This document shows, in pieces, positions 17,496 to 25,883 of a stretch of DNA of 64,000 nucleotides. The notes below the pieces were generated by a model. That model saw only the letters and a program-made list of their open reading frames with translations. It did no database searches and had not been told where the DNA came from. The DNA is taken from assembly GCF_027913035.1 (NCBI RefSeq), contig NZ_CP115777.1, forward strand, positions 1-64,000, given 5' to 3'. Every line of letters starts with the position of its first letter. Positions within the stretch are counted from its first letter, which is position 1. Both the position numbers and the translations under genes were made by a program. The DNA comes from Paracoccus albus. Lineage in GTDB: Bacteria; Pseudomonadota; Alphaproteobacteria; Rhodobacterales; Rhodobacteraceae.

Positions 17496-18659
17496 TTGGC
17501 GATTAAGAAAAGAGATCGGTCCACTTTGCCAAAAGGGATGAACGAGGATCTTCTCAGAGAGATATCTAAGGAATACCTCCTCCCACTATTTTCGGGCGCG
17601 TCTTTAGACGCGTCTTCTGAACGTTCAAACTCTTCAGAGGCAACTGTCGCCTATCTCAGTCCTCAAAAGATTGGGTTTAAGGTGAACAAATCAGATACAT
17701 ACCGGTTAATATTTCGAAGAGATCAGCCGTTCGCAAAGAAAAAAGACCCTGCCCGAGAAATTCGGGTAGTTGAAGCCTTCTCAAGTATTTTGGCTGAAAT
17801 GAACGACGAACTGAAGGGAGACCTCAAAGGCGATCTGCTCTCGACCTTCCAAAGGCGACTAGTTGCACGAGCGGTCTCTGAAGAATCCATGGAGAAGAAC
17901 GTTCTTACCTTGCTCGATCAGATGTCGAGCTGGTCGACGCGACTTTACGAAGGTACGCCAATAACCGGCGCGATAGGCATCGATCCCTTTGCGAAAACGG
18001 ACACCGGCATCAAATTTGACCTTTTTGCTTCGAACGACATCGGTGCCGTTCTGTCGAACGGGTACAACAGCATGCTGGCATTCGATGAAGGTTTGAGTTT
18101 CATTCAGCACATTTCTCTAAATCATCAGGTCAAAACGGCTCCGGCAAGCCCTTCGATGCAATCGGCGATTTCGAACTGGACCGCAGATCGAGAAGGCAGG
18201 GTTGCAGTTGTACTCAATGGGTATGGAGAGTTGCTAGTCTTTCGCGATGGGCAGCTTCTCTTCTCAAGACGGAATGGGATTTGGCATTTCCTTACCCACA
18301 GTCCGATCTTGGGCCAAATGGCCGTGCCGCGTGATCCGAAGATTCGTAGTGCAATATATGAATCTATTCTCGATGCCTCGTTTGGGAGGCGAGGTGCTTG
18401 CCTAGGAATTGTAGGTTCTGGTCAACGCGAGAGTTGGCACTCGCTGGTATCCGAATTTGACAGGCTGGACCTAAGAATTTCGGAAAAAACAAAAGCGCTT
18501 GGCGCCGTCATACAGAAGCGGCCCTTCCACGAACTGAACCGTACGCTTAGGGAAGAGTTGCTTTCAATCGATGGAGCAACACTACTGGATCATAGGGGTA
18601 ATGTTCTGGCAGTCGGTGCTGTAGTAAGGATCAGTAATGTGCGTCGTCAGATAATTTGA
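17496..18659 (+). pseudogene. DisA_N/diadenylate-cyclase-like protein, cut at its 3' end by IS3
   Basis: 387 codons, lower GC than the neighbours. The N-terminal 240 residues match no family I can name with confidence; they include a domain like the predicted sensor regions that accompany diadenylate-cyclase folds. The C-terminus enters a DisA_N-like region: HELNRTLREELLSIDGATLL then DHRGNVLAVGAVVRIS, where DGA is the first nucleotide-binding motif. The second motif (usually RHR) would come after the point where the IS3 left end begins (18638). The last six residues are IS-encoded. Such proteins occur in predicted nucleotide-signalling conflict systems. The partner genes are missing. Confidence 0.55.
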
Positions 18660-18710
18660 GACATCTGAGCGGTTTTCCGTTTGGAGGCTCTGGCTCATCC
18701 TTGATTGATT

Positions 18711-19691
18711 TTATGCGGTTTCAGTTTTGTGGCGCAAGCGCCGGGTGAGCATTGTTTTTCGTTTGATCTCCTCTCGCTGTTTCAGGATCTGCTCTGCGCG
18801 CCCGTAATAGACGTCAGCGGGCGTCAGGTTCCCAAGGCTCTCATGGTAGCGTTGGTTGTTGTAGTATTCGACGAAGGCCCCGATCTGGCGCTCGAGATCA
18901 CCGGGCAGAAAGTAATGCTCAAGCAGGACACGGTTCTTCATGGTCTGGTGCCACCGTTCGATCTTGCCTTGGGTCTGTGGGTGGTAGGGTGCGCCGCGGA
19001 CATGATCCATGCCCTTTTCGTCGAGGTAATCCGCCAAGTCGCCCGCGATGTAAGAGGCGCCGTTGTCGCTGAGAAGTCTTGGCTTGGCGACCACGGTTGC
19101 GCAGTCACATCCCGAGGCCTCCAGCGCGAGGTCGAGCGTGTCGGTCACGTCCTCGGCCTTCATCGCCGTGCAAAGCTTCCAGGCGATGATGTAGCGGCTG
19201 TAATCATCGAGGATGGTCGACAGGTAGAACCAACCCCAGCCCAAAACCTTCAGATAGGTGAAGTCAGTTTGCCACAGCTCGTTGGGGCGCGTGGTTTTAT
19301 CCCGGAACTCATTGGCAGCCTTCATCACGATATGCGCCGGTGCCGTCACCAGGTCTTCCGCCTTCAGGATGCGGTAAACCGACGATTCCGAGACAAAATA
19401 CTGCTTCTCATCGGTGTACTTCACCGCCAGCTCACGGGGCGTCAGATCCTCATGTTCGAGTGCAAACTCGATAATGTCCGCCCGGGTCTCATCCGGGAGG
19501 CGGTTCCACACAGACCCCGGATGGGACGGCGTGTCCTCAAGCGCGTCAAACCCACCCTCGGACCAGCGGGCATACCAGCGGTAATAGGTCGTGCGTGGAA
19601 TGCCGAGCATGGCCAGCGTCTGACGGGCAGGCAGATGTGAGGCTTCGACGGTGCGGATGATCTCCAGCTTTTCCGATGCAGGATACCTCAT
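18711..19691 (-). CDS. IS3-family transposase OrfB
   Basis: 326 residues. An HTH-like start (LPARQTLAMLGIPRTTYYRW) is followed by the integrase core with WQTDFTYLKVLGWGWFYLST (D), RLLSDNGASYIAGDLADYL (D) and GKIERWHQTMKNRVLLEHYF (E). It overlaps orfA by 4 bp, a site for frameshift fusion. Intact. Confidence 0.93.
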   Translation of the reverse strand: MRYPASEKLEIIRTVEASHLPARQTLAMLGIPRTTYYRWYARWSEGGFDALEDTPSHPGSVWNRLPDETRADIIEFALEHEDLTPRELAVKYTDEKQYFVSESSVYRILKAEDLVTAPAHIVMKAANEFRDKTTRPNELWQTDFTYLKVLGWGWFYLSTILDDYSRYIIAWKLCTAMKAEDVTDTLDLALEASGCDCATVVAKPRLLSDNGASYIAGDLADYLDEKGMDHVRGAPYHPQTQGKIERWHQTMKNRVLLEHYFLPGDLERQIGAFVEYYNNQRYHESLGNLTPADVYYGRAEQILKQREEIKRKTMLTRRLRHKTETA

Positions 19692-20062
19692 GCCTCGTAC
19701 TCCCCATCCCCGACCATGCTTTTTTTGAGCAGACGGTTTTCCAAGGTCAGATCAGCAACGACTTCCTTGAGCGCGGCCGATTCCGAACGCAATTCCTTGA
19801 CCTCAGGCGATGTCGCTTGGCGGGCGGTATCCCCGGCCAGGCGCTGCTTGCCCGCCTCGAGAAATTCCTTCGACCACGTGTAATACAGGCTCTCGCTGAT
19901 ACCCTCACGGCGGCATAGTGCGGCGATACTCTCCTCGCCGCGCAGGCCCGCCAGCACGATCCTGATCTTCTCTTCCGCCGAGTACTGCTTACGCGTCTTG
20001 CGCTTGATCCCTTTGACCAGCTTGTCAGCGGCGTCCTTCGATGTTCCGGATTTCTTGTTCAT
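19688..20062 (-). CDS. IS3-family OrfA
   Basis: 124 residues: basic N-terminus, HTH (YSAEEKIRIVLAGLRGEE, then LCRREGISESLYYTWSKEFL) and a C-terminal leucine-zipper-like helix (ALKEVVADLTLENRLLKKSM). It binds the element's ends and feeds into OrfB by frameshift. Confidence 0.92.
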   Translation of the reverse strand: MNKKSGTSKDAADKLVKGIKRKTRKQYSAEEKIRIVLAGLRGEESIAALCRREGISESLYYTWSKEFLEAGKQRLAGDTARQATSPEVKELRSESAALKEVVADLTLENRLLKKSMVGDGEYEA

Positions 20063-20146
20063 CTTCGCTCCATGGTGGCTGCGATGAACCAGAAATCCTC
20101 CGTTACGAAAACATCAAATCTGTCCCATAGGCGCTGACGTCAGACA

Positions 20147-20346
20147 ACGCAGACCTTAGTGAACTGATCTGGTCGGTGCCGGAGATCATCTCGATCCTGT
20201 CGCATTCGATCACGCTGCAGCCGGGCGATCTGATTATGACCGGTACCCCGGCGGGCGTCGGGGCCATGAACGAGGGGGACACCTGCGTGGTCGAGATCGA
20301 GGACCTTGGCAAGATCGAGACCCCGATCGGCAAACGCGAAGCCTGA
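20147..20346 (+). pseudogene. 3' fragment of fumarylacetoacetate/fumarylpyruvate hydrolase
   Basis: About 66 codons in frame from the IS3 edge: IISILSHSITLQPGDLIMTG, then TPAGVGAMNEGDTCVVEIED and LGKIETPIGKREA. This is the C-terminal end of the FAH fold, including the TGTPAG motif. Its position before maleylpyruvate isomerase and gentisate dioxygenase identifies it as the hydrolase of the gentisate pathway (fumarylpyruvate to fumarate and pyruvate). The metal-binding N-terminal part is lost. Confidence 0.82.
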
Positions 20347-20358
20347 AGGGCTTGATAC

Positions 20359-21007
20359 ATGACCCTGAAGTTACATAACTTCTTCCGGTCCTCGACTTCA
20401 ACGCGGCTGCGTGCCGCGTTGAACCTGAAGGGGCTGAGCTATGACTATATCCTCTATGTGCTGAGCACCGGGGAAAACGCGGACGCCCGAGTATCTGGCG
20501 AAGAACCCGCAAGGTCTGGTCCCTACCCTTGAGAAAGAGGACGGCAGCTATCTGACGCAATCTCTGGCCATCATGGAATGGCTGGATGAGACCCATCGGG
20601 GGCCAGCACTTTTGCCCGCGGATGCGGACGGTCGCGCACGTGTACGCGCCCTGTCCTATATGATCGCGCTGGAGATCCACCCACTGAACAATCTGCGCGT
20701 GCTGTTCCGCATTCGCGATCAATTCGGTGCCGATGAAGAGGCGCAGAAAGAATGGTTCACCCATTGGGTTGCTATCACCTTCGATGCGCTTGAAGCCGAG
20801 CTTTCGAGATCGGACGAAACCGGGCTTTACTGCCACGGCCACACACCCACGATGGCTGATTGCTGTGTCTATGCCCAGATATGGAACAACAAGCGCTTTG
20901 GTGTGCCATTGAAAAGCTGGCCGGTGATTTCGCGCATCTATGCGGAACTCGACAAGCCGCCCACCTTCCGGAACGCGGCGCCGCCCAATCAACCAGACGC
21001 CGCCTGA
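20359..21007 (+). pseudogene. maleylpyruvate/maleylacetoacetate isomerase (GST fold), frameshifted
   Basis: ATG 20359 starts MTLKLHNFFRSSTSTRLRAA, the GSH-binding SSTS motif of zeta-class isomerases. The frame breaks near 20477-20482, where one extra base in gaaaacgcggacg turns the expected NRTPEYLAKNPQGLVPTLE into an early stop; the other frame then reads on to 21007 (TQSLAIMEWLDETH, then DCCVYAQIWNNKRFGVPL). It would convert maleylpyruvate to fumarylpyruvate. A sequencing error is possible. Confidence 0.8.
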
Positions 21008-21064
21008 CGCGCCGAGCCCCACATGCACGCACCCGAGACGTGACAAAAACCGGAGGAACTCACC

Positions 21065-22171
21065 ATGTCGACCGAAGATCGTAACCACGACACCGTTGCG
21101 CACGGTATGCAGCCGGAAGACACACCGGAACTACGCGCGCTTTACAAAGGTTTCGAAGAGCAGAACCTGCTGCCGCTCTGGACCCAACTCGGCGACCTGA
21201 TGCCGATGACGCCCAAGTCCAAGGCCGTGGCGCATGTCTGGCGTTGGGCCGATCTTCTGCCGCTGGCGGAAAAATCCGGTGAGCTGGTGCCGGTCGGTCG
21301 CGGTGGCGAACGCCGTGCCATCGGGCTTGCCAACCCCGGTCTCGGTGGCAATGCCTATGTCTCGCCGACGCTCTGGGCCGCGATCCAGTATCTCTGTCCG
21401 GGCGAGAACGCGCCGGAACACCGACACTCGCAGAACGCCTTCCGTTTCGTTGTCGAGGGAGACGGCGTCTGGACCGTAGTCAATGGCGATCCGGTGCGCA
21501 TGTCGCGCGGGGATTTACTGCTGACGCCCGGTTGGAATTTTCATGGCCACCACAATGTCGCCAATGAGCCGATGGCCTGGATCGATGGCCTGGACATTCC
21601 GTTCAGCCAGCAGATGGATGTCGGCTTTTTTGAGTTTGGCTCCGACCGGGTGACCGATAATGCCACGCCGGATTATTCCCGTGGTGAGCGTCTTTGGTGT
21701 CATCCGGGTTTGCGTCCGCTATCACAGCTGCAAAATACCGCATCTTCGCCGATCGGTGTCTATCGCTGGGAATTTACCGACCGCGCGCTGACCGAGCAGC
21801 TGCTTCTGGAGGACGAAGGCCAGCCCGCCACGGTCGAGCAAGGCCACGCGGCAATCCGCTATGTCAACCCGACCACCGGCGGCGATGTCATGCCGACGAT
21901 CCGTTGCGAGTTTCACCGCCTGCGGGCAGGGACCGAAACCGTGACGCGTCACGAGGTTGGCTCCACGGTGTTCCAGGTCTTTGACGGCTCGGGCGCCGTG
22001 GTAATGAACGGTGTCGAGTACGGGCTTGAAAAGGGCGACATGTTCGTTGTGCCAAGCTGGGTGCCATGGTCCTTGCGGGCGCAGAACCAATTCGATCTCT
22101 TCCGTTTTTCGGATGCGCCGATCATGGAACGTCTGGGCTTCATGCGTCAGATGATCGACGGCCAGTCGTAA
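21065..22171 (+). CDS. gentisate 1,2-dioxygenase
   Basis: 368 residues, bicupin fold. The N-terminal cupin holds PGENAPEHRHSQNAFRFVVE with the Fe-binding histidines and GWNFHGHHNVANEPMAWIDG; the C-terminal cupin holds RHEVGSTVFQVFDGSG. It opens gentisate to maleylpyruvate using Fe(II) and O2. GGAGGAAC precedes the start. The next gene's ATG overlaps the stop (TAATG). This is the only intact enzyme left of the pathway here. Confidence 0.92.
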   Translation: MSTEDRNHDTVAHGMQPEDTPELRALYKGFEEQNLLPLWTQLGDLMPMTPKSKAVAHVWRWADLLPLAEKSGELVPVGRGGERRAIGLANPGLGGNAYVSPTLWAAIQYLCPGENAPEHRHSQNAFRFVVEGDGVWTVVNGDPVRMSRGDLLLTPGWNFHGHHNVANEPMAWIDGLDIPFSQQMDVGFFEFGSDRVTDNATPDYSRGERLWCHPGLRPLSQLQNTASSPIGVYRWEFTDRALTEQLLLEDEGQPATVEQGHAAIRYVNPTTGGDVMPTIRCEFHRLRAGTETVTRHEVGSTVFQVFDGSGAVVMNGVEYGLEKGDMFVVPSWVPWSLRAQNQFDLFRFSDAPIMERLGFMRQMIDGQS

Positions 22172-22470
22172 TGCTTCCGGCAGAGACGGATCTGGCCGCC
22201 CGCGAGGCGCTGAAAGCCCGCGTAGGCAAGGGGGCGCGCTTCGATGCCCCCAACGCGCCTGCCGAGGACCTGCTTCTTGCGCGGCGCGGCACCGCCTATT
22301 TCGCTCGCAAGCTAATGGAACTCAGCGACGAGGCGCTCTATGAACCCGCCGCGATCGACGGCCTGAGCCGCGCCTATGTAGTTGCTCGGTTGAGCTGTGG
22401 GGCCCAGCATCAGGCGCTGGAGGCATTGGACAACAACATGGTCCCCGAACTTCCCGAAGAACTGCCTTAG
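22171..22470 (+). pseudogene. maleylpyruvate isomerase N-terminal-domain (DinB-like) protein, 3'-truncated
   Basis: 100 codons from ATG 22171, coupled to the dioxygenase. AREALKARVGKGARFDAPNA, then EDLLLARRGTAYFARKLMEL matches the start of the mycothiol-dependent-type maleylpyruvate isomerase/DinB family, normally over 200 residues. It stops exactly where an IS5 remnant begins, so the C-terminal half has been lost. Confidence 0.6.
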
Positions 22471-22639
22471 GATCAGTATTCATAACCAATAGATGACGAC
22501 AGCCGCGAGGGCGATGGCTGAGAGGAACACCTTTGGGCATCGGTCATAGCGGGTCGCGACGCGCCTCCAGTCCTTTAGCCTGCCGAACATGATCTCGATC
22601 CGGTTGCGCCGCTTGTAGCGTCGCTTATCGTATTTGACC
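22471..22639 (-). mobile_element. IS5-family remnant (left half)
   Basis: Nearly identical to the left end of the IS5 copy at 27761 and encodes the end of its second frame, with KDWRRVATRYDRCPKVFL intact here. It stops at the IS66 end. The right part of an IS5 copy reappears after the IS66 at about 25228, so IS66 inserted into an IS5. Confidence 0.8.
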
Positions 22640-22951
22640 GTAAGCGCCCGATAGCCACCGCAGTTTCATGTCCTTTACGCGTGCGATGATGTCTGGATCG
22701 CCGACGAAGTCCTCGAGGAAGCCTTGCCATTCCTCTGTCGATATCCGGGCAGCCCTGAGCATGTCGCGAAGTTCGCCGATGCCGTCGTCGGTGAGGGCAG
22801 TCTGGTAGGTTTCTTGGTTGACTTAGACACTGACGATATTGCCGTAGGTTAGGTTGTCGTCGTTGCTGACGATGGCTTCGAGGAGGTCCAGATCCTCCCC
22901 AAGCAGGTTGGCGAGGCGACTGAGCATACAGACGGAGGTGGTCGTCGCCAT
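22625..22951 (-). pseudogene. IS66 accessory gene with in-frame stop
   Basis: Starts at the ATG overlapping the tnpC stop (TGATG): MATTTSVCMLSRLANLLGED, then LLEAIVSNDDNLTYGNIVSV, stop TAA, then the same frame continues ALTDDGIGELRDMLRAARIS and EEWQGFLEDFVGDPDIIARV. I know similar small ORFs downstream of tnpC in alphaproteobacterial IS66 copies. Function unknown; nonsense mutation here. Confidence 0.6.
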
Positions 22952-24565
22952 CAGGCAGCCTCGCTGCTGGGCTGACGTTTCGCTTGCCACAACCAAGGCA
23001 GCAGCTCGTCGATCCGGTTGATTTTGTGATCATGGATGCGGTCGAGGATATCGGCCAGCCAAGCCTGCGGATCGAGCCCGTTCATCTTGGCGGTTTCGAT
23101 GAGCGTCATGGCCCGGGCCAGCGTTTCGCCACCGCTGTCGGAGCCCGCGAAGAGCCAATTCTTCCGCCCGATGCCGATCGGGCGCATGGCACGCTCGGCC
23201 GGGTTGTTATCGATGCCGACGCGGCCGTCTTCGAGGAAGAGCTCGAAGGAGGGCCAGCGGCTGAGGCCGTAACGGATGGCCTTGGCGAGATCGCTCTTCC
23301 CCGGAATGCGCAGCAGCTGGGCCTCGGCCCATGCTTTGAAGCCATCCACCATGGGGCGGGAATGCTGCTGACGCGTAGCCTGGCGCAGTGCCGCCGGCTG
23401 GCCGGCAATCTCGCGCTCGACGTCGTAGATCTTGCCGATCCGGTCGAGGGCCTCCCGCGCAATCTCGGACTTCGTGGTTTCCCAGACATCGTGGAAGTCG
23501 CGCCGCAAGTGCGCCCAGCACGCGGCCTCTCGGAACTGGCCGCTGCCATCCGCGCGCTGTTCGTAGAGCGGATTGAAGCCGGCATAGGCATCTGCCTGAA
23601 GGATGCCACGGCTGGCTTGTAGGTGGCGCTGCGGATGCTCCCCCTTCCGATCCGGGGAGAAGCGGTAGACGACGCCGGGTGGCGCCATGCCGGCCCAAGG
23701 TCGTTGGTCAGAGACATAGGCCCAGATCCGGCCTTGTTTGACACCCTTGCCGAGACCGCGGTCCCGACGTGACCGGTCCAGCACGCGGATCGGGGTGTCA
23801 TCTGCATGCAGCACCGGCGCGGACATCACCTCGGCCTCGATCCGCTCGATGACGGGAGCGAGCACCTTCATGGCGCGCCCGCACCAATCCAGAAGCGTGC
23901 TGTCAGGGATGTCGGCGCCCATGCGGGCGTAGATCTCGTGCTGACGATACAATGGAAGATGGTCGTCGAACTTCGAGACGAGGATTTGAGCCAGCAGCCC
24001 CGGACCAGCCATGCTGCCGGGGATTGGACGGCTCGGGGCCGCAGGCTGCACCATCTTCTCACACCGGCGGCAGGACTTCTTCACCCGCGCAATCTGAATG
24101 ACCTTCATCTGCGCCGCGACCAGGTCTAGAAGCTCGCTGACGTCCTCACCCACCACTCGCAGGTCACCCCCACAATCGGGGCAACAGGAGCCAGGGTCGA
24201 GCTCCCGGCGTTCGCGGGGCGTTGCCTCCGACACGCGCGGCCTGCGTCGCGGCTCTGCCTCGGCAACAGGAGCATCGGTCGCGGCAGGCTCATCGTCCTC
24301 GGTCGACCCGTCGTGTTGTTCGGCGGCCGCGACCAGCAGATCCTCCAGCGCCAGCTCCAGCTGGGCGATCTCGCGCTCGATCTTTTTCCGAAGACTTGCC
24401 GAAGGCCTGTTTCTGCAACTTGGCGATCCGCAGGCGCAAGGCCTGAACCAGTTGCTCGTGGGCCTGGAGCGTGGCCGACATGCGCGCATTCTCTGCCTGA
24501 AGCGCGGCAATCATCGCCTTCAGGACTGCGGGGTCGTCAGAGAGAATATGGGCATCATCGGACAT
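22951..24565 (-). pseudogene. tnpC: IS66 transposase TnpC, frameshifted
   Basis: ATG 24565 gives [20 protein letters not shown] and the leucine-zipper helix, then the frame breaks in an A5 run near 24382-24388: QAFGKSSEK must continue [16 protein letters not shown], which lies in the next frame. The rest is intact, with [15 protein letters not shown] zinc-finger cysteines, [13 protein letters not shown] (D), [14 protein letters not shown] (D) and [20 protein letters not shown] (E). A homopolymer sequencing error is possible. Confidence 0.85.
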
Positions 24566-24684
24566 GCCGACTGATACCATGCGCAGGCATGTGAGGCCAA
24601 TAAAACAAGGAGATTCAGAGGGATAATCTACCCGACCCGGGCGGGCGGTGCGCCCCAGTCCGGACGCCGCCAGTCTATCCCCTC

Positions 24685-24975
24685 TCACAGCATCGCCAAC
24701 TGGGCGGAGGTCAGCCGCGCCACCCCGGCTTCGGGGTTCGGCCAGGGAAAGCGCCCGCGCTCGAGGACCTTGTAGTAGAGGCAGAAGCCTTGGCCATCCC
24801 AGTAGAGCAGCTTCAGACGATCCCCCTTGCGCCCCCGGAAAGCAAAAACCGCACCGCTGGTTGGCTTCTGGCGCAACACGTCCTGAGCCAGGGCCGAAAG
24901 GCCGGCAATTCCCTTCCGCATGTCAGTTGCGCCGCAGGCCAAGTAGACGCGAACGCCAGTGCCCGGGCCGATCAT
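24685..24975 (-). CDS. tnpB: IS66 Orf2 TnpB
   Basis: 96 residues, usual length is around 115, so this version is short or slightly trimmed. Family motif GVRVYLACGATDMRKGIAGL and FAFRGRKGDRLKLLYWDGQG are clear. Its start overlaps the tnpA stop (ATGA). Required for IS66 transposition together with TnpA and TnpC. Confidence 0.9.
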   Translation of the reverse strand: MIGPGTGVRVYLACGATDMRKGIAGLSALAQDVLRQKPTSGAVFAFRGRKGDRLKLLYWDGQGFCLYYKVLERGRFPWPNPEAGVARLTSAQLAML

Positions 24976-25142
24976 GCCGCTTCCATCGCGCGGATCAGCC
25001 GGGTCAGCGCCTCGCCATCCATGCTGCTGTCAAAACGAAGGCAACGACCATTGGAAAGCCGCAGTTCCACAAGAACAGGCCGAGAGGGTGCAGGGGATTG
25101 TGCGGGTTCAGAATGCGGCCCGAACCTCGCCCAGTATAGCAT
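24972..25142 (-). pseudogene. tnpA: IS66 TnpA, 5'-truncated
   Basis: Only the last part is present: VLVELRLSNGRCLRFDSSMD then GEALTRLIRAMEAA, the conserved C-terminus of IS66 TnpA. An ATG at 25142 opens the residual frame, but the HTH N-terminus is missing. Confidence 0.7.
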
Positions 25143-25149
25143 CTCCCAC

Positions 25150-25189
25150 TAAGACACGTGCATAACTACGTCTTTATGCATGTGTCTTA
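25150..25189. repeat. 40-bp near-perfect palindrome
   Basis: Arms TAAGACACGTGCATAA (25150-25165) and TTATGCATGTGTCTTA (25174-25189) pair with a single mismatch around an 8-bp centre. It sits exactly where the IS66 is cut. It could be two abutting ends of another mobile element, a MITE-like footprint or a terminator-like hairpin. Confidence 0.6.
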
Positions 25190-25227
25190 GCTCACCCAGC
25201 CTTCTTCAGGCAGGCGGCACCAATCGG

Positions 25228-25445
25228 ACGCTTATCGTATTTGACCGGCGTCTTCCGCTGTTTTCGACCGGGGATGCAGGCGCGTATACCCTTGTCCTGC
25301 AATGCTTTTCGGAGCCAGTCGGCATCATGGCCGCGATCACCGAGCAGCCATTGGTTCGCCCGATCAGGCGGCCACGCCCCCTTTTTCACGGCCACGCTGG
25401 TCGCCGGTCGGTGGGCCTTCAGCGGGACAAACGTAGGTGGCGTCG
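25228..25445 (-). mobile_element. IS5-family remnant (right half, internally deleted)
   Basis: Matches the 27761 IS5 copy from the KTPVKYDKR segment onward, but about 125 bp are missing: AWPPDRAN is joined directly to QWLLGDRGHDADWLRKALQD. The join falls in the short homology cagccatt/ggttcgcc. No intact frame remains. Confidence 0.75.
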
Positions 25446-25883
25446 CGGCGTAAAGCTCGCCATTCCGATACTGCCGCCGCCACATAGTCAGCAGGAAGCG
25501 CGATACCATGCCGACGTGTCGTTACCGCCACCTCACGTCGCCCGACGAAGCTCCCCTCCACGATCTGGAGGTTGTCCGCATCACCCCAGTATCGCCGCCG
25601 CGGCACGTGCCCGTCATTCCCACGCTTGACAGCATAGGTTTTACGGCTAACAATCCAAAAGCGCGAATTTCGGATATTGTTCGAATAACGAACATCGGTT
25701 TTTTTGAGAATGAAGCTACCTAAAACGGCGAAGAGCCAGGATCTACCGGCGACGCGACGGAGGATGCGTTTCGGTAGAGGGTTGCTGGAGCAATTAAGGG
25801 CATTCGCCGCCCGCTGTGCGAGTGCGTTTGATTTGTTGAAGCGATTCCGGGGTGCGCAGGAGTGACAAAATGGAGGAGAGTAA
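25446..25883. other. upstream region of the tannase gene
   Basis: No gene recognised. A - strand frame (25364-25606) includes YWGDADNLQIVEGSFVGRRE, which I cannot place. Contains the palindrome at 25679 and a purine-rich ribosome site just before the tannase start. Confidence 0.4.
25679..25693. promoter_or_regulatory. candidate IclR-type operator
   Basis: GTTCGAATAACGAAC is a perfect 5+5 palindrome, similar in core to operators of IclR-family regulators of aromatic catabolism (PcaR-like GTTCGATAATCGCAC). It lies about 190 bp upstream of the tannase start. No IclR gene is in the window. Confidence 0.4.

Larger units (their letters stand above)
18638..20146 (-). mobile_element. IS3-family element
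   Basis: About 1.5 kb with imperfect ends beginning TGT (TGTGCGTCGTCAG at the left, TGTCTGACGTCAG read from the right). orfA and orfB overlap on the - strand. No target duplication is visible, and the left flank (cyclase-like gene) and right flank (gentisate cluster) are unrelated, so a deletion or recombination followed insertion. Confidence 0.75.
22640..25145 (-). mobile_element. IS66-family element, incomplete
   Basis: Begins with GTAAGCGCCCG, the characteristic IS66 terminus, and carries a small accessory gene, tnpC, tnpB and the 3' end of tnpA on the - strand. The opposite terminus is missing: tnpA is cut near 25142. tnpC has a frameshift and the accessory gene has an in-frame stop, so the element is dead. 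Confidence 0.8.

Noticed and set aside
18638..20146. Target duplication for the IS3
   Set aside because: The flanking bases do not match; the two sides are from different loci.
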